A stretch of 27,865 bases of DNA from CAYLZN01 sp964387935 (GTDB taxonomy: Bacteria > Acidobacteriota > Vicinamibacteria > Vicinamibacterales > JAFNAJ01), in NCBI GenBank assembly GCA_964387935.1, contig CAYLZN010000036.1, forward strand, positions 1 to 27,865. Direction: 5' to 3'. Of the stretch, positions 15,933-23,199 are shown piece after piece (within the stretch, counting starts at the first letter, position 1; each line of letters starts with the position of its first letter). Under the pieces are notes generated by a model. It did no database searches. It was not told the DNA's origin and was given only the letters and a program-made list of their open reading frames with translations. A program made the translations under genes and the position numbers.

Positions 15933-16666
15933 CCGAATCCTGGACGATCGAGTCGTCCGGGCAGCCGATGAGCCTGCGGTGGTACCGCGCGCCTCCCAGG
16001 GCCGGGGAGAGCGCAGGGGCGGCGCGCGGGACCACGCTGATCCTGGCTCCAGGCGCAGGCGCCGGCCACGACCATGTCTTCATGGTGTCGCTCGCCTCAG
16101 GGCTTGCGGCCCGGGTCGTGGACGTCGTCACGTTCAACTTCCCGTACGCAGAAGCCGGACGCCGGCGCCCCGATCCGCCGCGCGTGCTGGCGCAGGCGTG
16201 GATCGACGCCGTGACCGCGGTCTGGGCGCGGCCCGGTCTCGCGGCGCAGCCGTGGTTCATCGGGGGCAAGTCCATGGGCGGCCGCCTCGCGACGCAGGTC
16301 GCCGCTGCGGGCGTCCTTGCCGAGCCTCGGCTCACCGGCATCGTCTGTGTCGGGTATCCGCTGCACCCCCCGGGCCGCCCGGCGCCGCGGGCTGTGGATC
16401 ATTGGACCAGGCTTCGGGTGCCCCTGCTGGTGCTCCAAGGCACGCGCGACGCCTTTGGAGGTCCCGAGGCGCTGCGGGCGGCCGCCCACGCTGCAGGTGC
16501 AGCGCCCACGATCGACGCCATCGAGGGGGCCGATCACGGGTTCGCGGTTCCGCGTCGAACTGGGCTGACCGCGGCCGATGTCATGGCTGGCCTGACTGAC
16601 GGCATCACTACCTGGATGGCCGAGGTATGCCGGGCCCAGGGCTCGGCGCAGGGAGGTGCGCGATGA
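15929..16666 (+). CDS. Alpha/beta hydrolase of the KANL3/Tex30-like group
   Basis: A 245-aa serine hydrolase without a signal peptide. The start is GTG 15929, overlapping the preceding stop (GTGA); in-frame codons further upstream lie inside the PIG-L gene. The fold markers are the oxyanion segment APGAGAGHDH (residues 40-49), nucleophile elbow GGKSMGG with S115, acid D174 in LQGTRDAFG and H203 in GADHGF. The elbow sequence is typical of the group of predicted hydrolases that includes KANL3/Tex30. Substrate unknown. It is translationally coupled at both ends, so it probably acts in the same process as the PIG-L protein and the following NTF2-like protein. Confidence 0.82.
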   Translation: MTESWTIESSGQPMSLRWYRAPPRAGESAGAARGTTLILAPGAGAGHDHVFMVSLASGLAARVVDVVTFNFPYAEAGRRRPDPPRVLAQAWIDAVTAVWARPGLAAQPWFIGGKSMGGRLATQVAAAGVLAEPRLTGIVCVGYPLHPPGRPAPRAVDHWTRLRVPLLVLQGTRDAFGGPEALRAAAHAAGAAPTIDAIEGADHGFAVPRRTGLTAADVMAGLTDGITTWMAEVCRAQGSAQGGAR

Positions 16667-17571
16667 GTCGAATGCTCAGCCTGGTTGTCTCGAGCCTGTC
16701 GTTGGGCCTCGCGGTCCTGGCGGTGAGTGTCGTGCTCGCGCAGACGTCCACCGCGCCCGCAGAGGCGTTCCTGTCGATGGCCGACGCCGAGCGCGCGTTC
16801 GCGCGCGCGGCCCTCGACAAGGGCATCCGCGAGGCCTTCCTCGAGTACCTCGCCGACGACGCCGTCGGGTTCTATCCAGAGGAGATGAACGCCCGCGAGT
16901 TCTATCGCAGCCAGGCTCCAGCGCCGGCGACCGTCCGCCTGGAGTGGGAACCCCGCCTCGGGGACGTCGCGCGGTCCGGTGACCTGGGCTGGCTCACCGG
17001 TCCCTATACCCTCACCAACACCGGTTCGGGCCAGCCGCCGCGGCACGGCTGCTACTTTTCGATCTGGGGCCGTCGGCCAGGCGGGCCCTGGAGGGTGCTG
17101 ATGGACGTCGGTGTGCCGACGCCGGAGCCGTGCGCGTTCCCGCAGGCAGGTGCTGTGGCCGTGGAGGAACCGGGAGGGCGGTTTCTGGCGAAGGCCGATG
17201 AACCTCCCCATGGGGGCGGCCGTGTCGTCCTTGCTGACAACAGCCTGGCCCAGTCCGTCCGGCGCGACGGCGTGCGCCTGGCCTACCGGGACGCGCTGAC
17301 GCCAATGTCGCGCGTGCACCTGCCCGGGCGAGCGCCGCTCGTGGGCCGCGATGCGATCCTGGGTTGGCTCGAGACGTCGCAGAGGTCGCTGGAGACCGAG
17401 CCGGACGCCGGAGACATTGCGGCCTCCGGTGAACTGGGCTTCACGCGCGGGACCTACGAGGTCGCCTCGGAGAGCGGTGGGGTGGAGAAGGGGTACTACG
17501 TGCGGATGTGGAAGCGACTGGCGACGGGGCAGTTCACCGTGGCGGTCGACGTACGGAGCCCGCTGAAGTAG
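16663..17571 (+). CDS. Exported protein with two NTF2-like (SnoaL/DUF4440-type) domains
   Basis: A 302-aa protein. ATG 16663 overlaps the preceding stop (ATGA), has GGGAGGTG (16651-16658) upstream, and is followed by a signal peptide (hydrophobic residues 8-28, then AQTS). An alternative ATG at 16627 would put a non-signal stretch in front. Two similar halves follow: residues about 30-150 with DAVGFYPEEMNAREFYRS then GDLGWLTGPYTL and GCYFSIWGR, and about 175-300 with LTPMSRVHLPGRAPLVGRDAI then GELGFTRGTYEV and GYYVRMWKR. This internal duplication is the cone-shaped NTF2-like fold in tandem. Such exported proteins have no single known activity; small-ligand binding is usual. Confidence 0.78.
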   Translation: MSRMLSLVVSSLSLGLAVLAVSVVLAQTSTAPAEAFLSMADAERAFARAALDKGIREAFLEYLADDAVGFYPEEMNAREFYRSQAPAPATVRLEWEPRLGDVARSGDLGWLTGPYTLTNTGSGQPPRHGCYFSIWGRRPGGPWRVLMDVGVPTPEPCAFPQAGAVAVEEPGGRFLAKADEPPHGGGRVVLADNSLAQSVRRDGVRLAYRDALTPMSRVHLPGRAPLVGRDAILGWLETSQRSLETEPDAGDIAASGELGFTRGTYEVASESGGVEKGYYVRMWKRLATGQFTVAVDVRSPLK

Positions 17572-17582
17572 GGCAGACGGTT

Positions 17583-17588
17583 TATACT
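17583..17588 (+). promoter_or_regulatory. Candidate -10 box (TATACT), 7 nt before the start codon
   Basis: TATACT is followed by CCGCGCC and then ATG 17596. There is no Shine-Dalgarno between them. Placement fits a leaderless transcript, as at 13199-13241. A -35 box is not obvious. Confidence 0.5.
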
Positions 17589-17595
17589 CCGCGCC

Positions 17596-20265
17596 ATGAT
17601 TCGCAGCCGCGCCATCGTGACCCTCGCCCTGGCCGCCTGGCTCCTCCCAGGATCGGCGCCCGTCGTGGCCCAGCCCGCTGCCAGGGACCTCTGGCCCGGG
17701 ACGAAGTACGACGCTCGCATCCCGACGCTGAAGAGTGTGCTCGGGCACGACGTCGGCGACGAGATCTCGACGCCCGAGCAGATCACGATCTACCTCCGGG
17801 CCCTCGCGCAGGCGGCGCCCGACCGGACGACGCTGGTCGAGTACGCGCGGTCGTGGGAGGGTCGCCCGCTCCACGTGCTCGTGCTCGGGTCCCCGGAGCG
17901 CATCGCGACGCTGAACCAGCTCAAGACGGACTTGAAGAAGCTCGGTGACCCCCGCGGCCTGTCGCCCGTGGACGCCGATCGCCTCGTGAAGACGCTGCCC
18001 GTCATTGTCTGGTTGATGCACGCCGTGCACGGTAACGAGATCTCCTCGTCGGATGCGGCGCTCGCCGAGGCGTATCACCTGCTCGCGGCGATGAACGATC
18101 CGCTCGCGGAGGCGGTCAGGCGCGATGCACTGGTCCTGATCGACCCGCTGCAGAATCCTGATGGGCGCGCGCGGTTCGTCGCCCAGCACCTGCTCGGCCG
18201 CGCCTCGGTGCCGGACGTCGAACCCGGGGCCGCCGAACACGACGAACCCTGGCCGGGCGGCCGCGCCAACCATTACCTGTTCGACATGAATCGCGACTGG
18301 TTCTCCCAGTCGCAGCCGGAGACGCGCGGGCGCACGGCGCTCTACCTCGAGTACCTCCCGCAGGTGGTCGTGGATCTGCACGAGATGGGCGGCGACTCCA
18401 CGTACTATTTCGCGCCGCCGGCCGACCCCCTCAATCCCTACATCACCAAGGCGCAGGCCGGATGGTTCGAGACCTTCGGCAGGGAGAACGGGCGCGCCTT
18501 CGACGAGCGAGGGTTCGCCTACTTCAATCGCGAGGTGTTCGACTCCTTCTACCCCGGGTACGGCGAGTCGTGGCCGATCTTCCACGGCGCCATCGGCATG
18601 ACGTACGAGCAGGCGTCTGCACGCGGACTGGTGTGGCGCCGAAGCGACAAGTCGCTGCTCACGTATCGCGACGGGGTCATGCAGCATCTGACGGCGGCGC
18701 TGACGACCTGTCACACGGCGGCACGCAACCGGGAAAAGATCATCGCCGACTTCCTCGAGTACCGGCGCAGCGCGGTTGCCGACGGCGAACGTGGTGCCGT
18801 GCGGGCGTACCTGCTGCCACCTGGCGGCGATCCCCCGCGTACGGAACGGCTCGCCCGGCTGCTCGCGCGGCAGGGCTTCGAGGTGCGCCGGGCCGACGCC
18901 GCGTTTGCCCTGGGCACGACGAAGTACCCGGAGGGCACGTTCGTGGTGCCGGCGGCGCAGCCGTCGGGCCGACTGCTGCGCAACCTCGTGGACGATCACG
19001 TGCCGCAGCCCGAGGCGTTCGTGAAGGAGCAGGACCGGCGCCGCAAGAGGCGTCTGCCCGATCAGATGTACGACGTCACGGCGTGGAGCCTGCCGCTCGC
19101 CTTCGATGTCGAGGTTCTGAAGGCGGATCGTGTGCCCACCGTCCAGACGAGTGCGGTCGCGGCCGACGCCACGCCCATCGTCCGGCCGCTGGCGCCGGCG
19201 AAGGTGGGCTACCTGCTGCCGTGGGGGAGCGGCACCGCGGCGGCGGTGGCGGAAGCCCTTCGCGAGGGCCTCAAGGTGCGTACCGCCGATCTCCCGTTCA
19301 CCCTGGGCGGCCGCAAGTACCCGGCCGGCACGGCCATCGTTCGCTCGTCCGACCACGGCGCCGACGTGGCCACGAAGCTCGGGGCGATCGTCTCGCGGCA
19401 TGGCGTCGAGGCCGTGCCCATCGACTCGTCGTTCACCGAGTCCGGCATCTCGCTCGGCAGCAACGAGGTGGCCACGCTGGAGCCGCCGAGGGTGCTCCTC
19501 GCATGGGATGCCCCGACCTCGAGCCTGGCGGCGGGATGGACCCGCTACGCCATCGAGCGACGGTTCGGCCAGGCGGTTACGGCGGTGCGCGTCTCGTCGC
19601 TCGGTCGTGTCGACCTCCGAACCTTCAACGTCATCGTCCTGCCATCGGGTCAGTACACGGGTGTCCTGGGCAACGACGCGGTGCAGCGTGTGAAGGCATG
19701 GGTGAACGCCGGGGGAACGCTCGTGACGCTGGCGGAAGCCTCGCGATGGGCTGCCCGCGACAACGTCGGGTTGCTCGATGCGAAGACCGAGTGGCGAGGC
19801 GGCAAGGCCGAGAGCGAGGCGACCGACAAGGACAAGGACGCCGCGCGAAAGGGCGAGCCCCCGGCGCAGCCCATCGACTTCGAAAAAGTCGTGCTGCCCG
19901 AGCGGGAGCGCCCGGAGAACACCCCCGGCGCCCTGCTGCGGGTGACGCTCGATCCCGAGCACTGGCTCTCGGCGGGGACCGACGGCGAGATCCAGGTGAT
20001 CGTCGAAGGTCAGCGCGTCTTCACGCCGGTGACCATGGACAAGGGCCGCAACGTCGGCGTCTATCGTTCGAAGGACGCGCTCGTGGCCGGCGGGCTCGTG
20101 TGGGACGAGGCGCAGGCCCAACTCGCGAAGAAGGCGTATCTCGTGCACCAGCCGATGGGACGCGGCCACGTGATCGCCTTTGCCGAGGACCCGAACTACC
20201 GGGCGTTCACGGAGGCGAGCGCGCTGCTCTTCATCAACGCGATCCTGCTGGGGCCGGCGCACTGA
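17596..20265 (+). CDS. M14-family zinc carboxypeptidase with C-terminal GATase-like domain (paralogue of the gene at 4024)
   Basis: An exported 889-aa zinc peptidase with a signal peptide ending near VVAQPAA. M14 motifs: H145-G-N-E148, QNPDGRARF, FDMNRDWF, third ligand H262 in VVDLHEMGG, and a probable catalytic E338 in GMTYEQAS. The C-terminal third carries LRTFNVIVLPSG and a GGTLVTLAE strand (GATase1-like), then a charged insert (KDKDAARKGE) before a final conserved block. It is colinear with the gene at 4024 from GTKYD.RIPT to the C-terminal MGRG.VIAFAEDPN, so the two are paralogues within the genome. The activity is inferred from zinc and catalytic residues; substrate unknown. Its stop codon forms part of the left end of heptamer array C. 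Confidence 0.9.
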   Translation: MIRSRAIVTLALAAWLLPGSAPVVAQPAARDLWPGTKYDARIPTLKSVLGHDVGDEISTPEQITIYLRALAQAAPDRTTLVEYARSWEGRPLHVLVLGSPERIATLNQLKTDLKKLGDPRGLSPVDADRLVKTLPVIVWLMHAVHGNEISSSDAALAEAYHLLAAMNDPLAEAVRRDALVLIDPLQNPDGRARFVAQHLLGRASVPDVEPGAAEHDEPWPGGRANHYLFDMNRDWFSQSQPETRGRTALYLEYLPQVVVDLHEMGGDSTYYFAPPADPLNPYITKAQAGWFETFGRENGRAFDERGFAYFNREVFDSFYPGYGESWPIFHGAIGMTYEQASARGLVWRRSDKSLLTYRDGVMQHLTAALTTCHTAARNREKIIADFLEYRRSAVADGERGAVRAYLLPPGGDPPRTERLARLLARQGFEVRRADAAFALGTTKYPEGTFVVPAAQPSGRLLRNLVDDHVPQPEAFVKEQDRRRKRRLPDQMYDVTAWSLPLAFDVEVLKADRVPTVQTSAVAADATPIVRPLAPAKVGYLLPWGSGTAAAVAEALREGLKVRTADLPFTLGGRKYPAGTAIVRSSDHGADVATKLGAIVSRHGVEAVPIDSSFTESGISLGSNEVATLEPPRVLLAWDAPTSSLAAGWTRYAIERRFGQAVTAVRVSSLGRVDLRTFNVIVLPSGQYTGVLGNDAVQRVKAWVNAGGTLVTLAEASRWAARDNVGLLDAKTEWRGGKAESEATDKDKDAARKGEPPAQPIDFEKVVLPERERPENTPGALLRVTLDPEHWLSAGTDGEIQVIVEGQRVFTPVTMDKGRNVGVYRSKDALVAGGLVWDEAQAQLAKKAYLVHQPMGRGHVIAFAEDPNYRAFTEASALLFINAILLGPAH

Positions 20266-20267
20266 AA

Positions 20268-20450
20268 GGCGGGCTCAAGGCTCAAGGCTCAGGGCTCGGG
20301 GCTCGGGGCTGGACCCTGTGCCTCGTGCCTTGAGCCCTGAGCCCCGAGCCTTGAGCCCCGAGCCCTGAGCCCCGAGCCCTGAGCCCCGAGCCTTGAGCCC
20401 CGAGCCCCGAGCCCCGAGCCCCGAGCCCCGAGCCCCGAGCCCCGAGCCTG
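20268..20450 (+). repeat. Heptamer array C (longest; two opposed halves)
   Basis: The left half has six reversed units: GGCGGGC, TCAAGGC, TCAAGGC, TCAGGGC, TCGGGGC, TCGGGGC. After an 8-base centre (20310-20317) the right half has 19 forward units in unbroken register (20318-20450): GTGCCTC, GTGCCTT, then GAGCCCT, GAGCCCC and GAGCCTT in mixed order, then seven identical GAGCCCC in a row (20395-20443) and a last GAGCCTG. The run of identical units suggests recent expansion. The left half can pair with several registers of the right half. The array starts 2 nt after the stop of the M14 gene. Confidence 0.93.
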
Positions 20451-20452
20451 TC

Positions 20453-20482
20453 CTTGACCGTAGCCCCCGGGCGCCCTACGCT
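20453..20482 (+). promoter_or_regulatory. Candidate promoter at the right edge of array C
   Basis: TTGACC (20453-20458) and TACGCT (20477-20482) are separated by 18 nt, 12 nt before ATG 20495. The -35-like box lies only 3 nt from the last heptamer and resembles a slightly altered unit (CTTGAGC), so the array may have contributed it. Confidence 0.4.
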
Positions 20483-20494
20483 TGGGATCTCGCC

Positions 20495-20863
20495 ATGTGT
20501 TCGTCGAAGGTGCCTGGTGTGCGCGGCCTGGTGCTGGCGCTGCTGGCGGCGCTCGTGCTTGGACCGGCCGGCGTCGGGGGCGTTCTGCACCCCGCCGACG
20601 ATCCCGCGTGCGACGTGCCGCCGGCGCGCGACGCGGGTTTCCACGGGCGAGCCCTGGTGTCCGCCGGGCTCGACACGTCGCACTGCCAGGCCTGTCACCT
20701 GCTGCGCAGCGTGCGCTGGGGCATTTCGACAACCGGCACTCCGCTGCTCGCGCCGAACGCCCAGGTCATCGTCTCTCGGATCGACTCCGCCCGGGTGGCC
20801 GACAACACCCCCCTGGCGCCTTCTGGCCGGTCACCCCCGCTGATGTCCCCCGTGCGCGGCTAG
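20495..20863 (+). CDS. Small exported Cys/His protein (DUF2946-like), upstream of a TonB receptor
   Basis: A 122-aa product. ATG 20495 is chosen because it begins a signal peptide (hydrophobic residues 11-30); upstream in-frame codons are heptamer-array sequence. The mature part contains HP, a Cys at 39, and a central H63-C64-Q-A-C67-H68. Small proteins with a His/Cys cluster of this type (DUF2946 and relatives) often precede metal-related TonB receptors, so a periplasmic metal-binding or metal-sensing role is plausible. CQACH also fits the CxxCH haem-c motif, but there is nothing else cytochrome-like. The family assignment is by architecture and context only. Confidence 0.6.
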   Translation: MCSSKVPGVRGLVLALLAALVLGPAGVGGVLHPADDPACDVPPARDAGFHGRALVSAGLDTSHCQACHLLRSVRWGISTTGTPLLAPNAQVIVSRIDSARVADNTPLAPSGRSPPLMSPVRG

Positions 20864-20954
20864 CGTTCCAGCGTTCCAGCCGCGCGCGCCTTCGAGCATC
20901 TCCTGTCCCGGCCTCCCCGGCGGGGACCACGTGGCTTCGGAGAGGGACGTGACA

Positions 20955-23183
20955 ATGAGCGTGCGGATCAGGCGACATCTCGGAACGGTGCTCGTGATTC
21001 TGCTGGTGGCGACGGTGCCCAGCCCCCTGGCGGGGCAGCCCGCGAAGGGCAGCGGAGAGATCAAGGGACGAATCGTGCAGGCGGGCGCTTCGCGACCGCC
21101 GAAGGATCCCGTCGTCCTCATCGAGGAACTGCCGGCTCTCGTGGCCCCCGTCGCCGAGGATGGCTCGTTCCACTTCACCGACGTCCCGCCGGGCCACTAC
21201 CACCTGCTGGCGACCGCTTCGGGGTTCGCCTCGCTGCGGTTCGAGATCCAGGTTCCCGACGCAGGCGCGCCGCTCGAGATCGAACTGGTGCCCGCCCCGC
21301 ACTACTCGGAGGTGGTGTCGGTGACCGGCTCGCCGAAGGACCAGTTCATCGCGTACCAGGCCTCGTCGGTGCTGGCGGGGCAGGATCTGGCGATCGACGT
21401 CGAGGGATCGCTCGGCGCAGCGCTTCGGAGCCAGCCCGGCATCGCGGAGCGCTCGTTCGGTCCCGCGCCCTCGCGCCCGATCATTCGCGGACTCGACGGC
21501 GATCGCGTGCTGATCCTCGAGGATGGCCGGCGCACCGGCGACCTGTCCAGCCAGTCGGGCGACCATGGGGTCGTCGTAAACCCCGCGGCGGCGTCCAGGC
21601 TGGAAGTCATTCGCGGCCCCGGCGCCCTGCTCTACGGCGGCAACGCCATCGGCGGCATCGTCAACGTGATCTCGGAGCGGATCCCCGTGCGGCCGATGAC
21701 CGGCGTGGACGGCCGGGCCCAGCTCGACTTCGCCACCGGGGCGTCTGACGGGGGGGCGGCGGCCGACGTGCAGGTTGGCAACGGCGCCTGGGCGCTCCGC
21801 TTCGGCGGCAGTGGACGGTCGTCGGGCGACGTGCGCACGCCGGAGGCGGAGATCGACAACACCCAGTCGCGGTCTGGCATGGGCGATGTCGGTCTTTCGT
21901 GGACGAACGTCAACGGCTACGTCGGTGGCGCCTACCAGTACGACGACTCCAGGTATGGGGTCCCCGTCATCGAGGAGGGCCTCGTCGAGCTGACGCCCCG
22001 CCGGCACTCGTTCACCTTGAAAGGGGAGCGACGCGGGATGACCGGGTGGCTCAGTGGGGTGCGTGGCAGCTTCGCGTTCCGCGACTACACACACGACGAG
22101 CTCGTCGCCGGCGTGGCCGAGACGACCTTCGACAACACGACGAGCGAGGCCGATCTCCTCCTGAACCATGCGCCATACGGCCGGCTGAAGGGCACGATGG
22201 GCGGCTGGGGACTCGTACGCCAGTTCAGCGTCCTCGGCGAGGAGGCGCTGTCGCCGCCGGTTGACCAGGACGGGTTCGCGCTGTTCCTGTTCGAGGAGCT
22301 GACCTGGCCCCACGTCACGTTGCAATTCGGCGGACGCTACGATCGCGCCACGTTCGACGTCAGGTCCGGCGAACTGCCCGACCGCCACTTCGACAACGGG
22401 TCTGCCTCGGTCGGGCTCCTGCTGCGCCCGAGCGACAACACGACGCTGGCGATCAGCCTGGCCCGTGCGGCGCGCAATCCTGCGCTCGAAGAGCTGTACT
22501 ACTTCGGGCCGCATCCCGGGAACTTCGCGTTCGAGATCGGCAACCCGACCCTGGCGTCGGAGAAGGCACTCGGGATCGATCTCTCGTTCCGGTGGCGCCT
22601 GAAGCGGCTCTCGGGCGAAGTGACGTACTTCCGCAACGACATCGCGGACTTCATCTTCCGCGAACCGGTCTCGGAGGACGAGCTCGACGGGGTCATCGGC
22701 GAGGACCACGACCACGGCGCGCACGACGACCTGCCGGTGGTGCGGTACGTGGGGGCCGACAGCCTGCTGCAGGGGTTCGAGGCCCACGTCGACCTCGATG
22801 TCGCCACGGGCCTGAGCGTGGAGTTCGGCCTCGATTCGGTCCGCGGTGAGCTCACGGACACCAACGCCCCGTTGCCTCGCATGCCGCCGTTCCGGGTCCT
22901 GGGGGGGCTGCACTATCAGCGCAGCGCCTTTCAGGTTGGCGGCGAGGTCACCGCCGTGGCGGACCAGGACCGGATCTACCCGCCGGAGACGCCGACCGAC
23001 GGGTACGCGCTCCTCAAATTGTTCGGGTCCTGGTCGTTCGTCAGGGCGGGCGTGGTCAACACGATCACCGCACGGCTCGACAACGTGACCGACGAGCTCT
23101 ATCGCAATCACCTGTCGCTCATCAAGGATTTCGTGCCCGAGATGGGACGGAGTTTCAAGGTCGTGTACAGTATAGAGTTCTAA
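20955..23183 (+). CDS. TonB-dependent outer-membrane receptor, ZnuD-like (probable zinc uptake)
   Basis: A 742-aa TonB-dependent receptor. ATG 20955 follows AGAGGGA and starts a signal peptide (hydrophobic residues 10-21, then GQPAKG). Residues about 35-110 are a carboxypeptidase-regulatory-like beta domain (GEIKGRIVQAG to GHYHLLATASGF). The plug follows, with RPIIRGLDGDRVLILEDG and IRGPGALLYGGNAIGGIVNV, a pattern close to ZnuD receptors. The barrel ends in a typical terminal phenylalanine strand (FKVVYSIEF). An extracellular-loop candidate contains EDHDHGAHDD with H585, H587 and H590; His-rich loops are characteristic of zinc receptors. With the small Cys/His protein upstream it probably forms a metal-acquisition unit. 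The metal is inferred, not proven. Confidence 0.88.
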   Translation: MSVRIRRHLGTVLVILLVATVPSPLAGQPAKGSGEIKGRIVQAGASRPPKDPVVLIEELPALVAPVAEDGSFHFTDVPPGHYHLLATASGFASLRFEIQVPDAGAPLEIELVPAPHYSEVVSVTGSPKDQFIAYQASSVLAGQDLAIDVEGSLGAALRSQPGIAERSFGPAPSRPIIRGLDGDRVLILEDGRRTGDLSSQSGDHGVVVNPAAASRLEVIRGPGALLYGGNAIGGIVNVISERIPVRPMTGVDGRAQLDFATGASDGGAAADVQVGNGAWALRFGGSGRSSGDVRTPEAEIDNTQSRSGMGDVGLSWTNVNGYVGGAYQYDDSRYGVPVIEEGLVELTPRRHSFTLKGERRGMTGWLSGVRGSFAFRDYTHDELVAGVAETTFDNTTSEADLLLNHAPYGRLKGTMGGWGLVRQFSVLGEEALSPPVDQDGFALFLFEELTWPHVTLQFGGRYDRATFDVRSGELPDRHFDNGSASVGLLLRPSDNTTLAISLARAARNPALEELYYFGPHPGNFAFEIGNPTLASEKALGIDLSFRWRLKRLSGEVTYFRNDIADFIFREPVSEDELDGVIGEDHDHGAHDDLPVVRYVGADSLLQGFEAHVDLDVATGLSVEFGLDSVRGELTDTNAPLPRMPPFRVLGGLHYQRSAFQVGGEVTAVADQDRIYPPETPTDGYALLKLFGSWSFVRAGVVNTITARLDNVTDELYRNHLSLIKDFVPEMGRSFKVVYSIEF

Positions 23184-23199
23184 CCAAGGAGACGCTGCG

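Noticed and set aside
16534..20262. Minus-strand open frame of over 1200 codons
   Set aside because: Antisense to the NTF2-like and M14 genes, whose motifs, signal peptides and starts are clear. The translation is compositionally biased and has no recognisable domain.
20268..20450. CRISPR array
   Set aside because: Units are 7 bp without spacers, and no cas genes are present.
20282..20698. Repetitive peptides rich in ARGSGLGAQG or PEPRAPSPEP around array C, and similar ones at the other arrays
   Set aside because: They are translations of the heptamer arrays (21 bp giving a 7-residue repeat in every frame), without ribosome sites or conserved flanks.
20864..20954. Short duplication GCGTTCCA x2 and GC-rich leader before the TonB receptor
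   Set aside because: Only two copies and no further structure; nothing that supports a separate feature.
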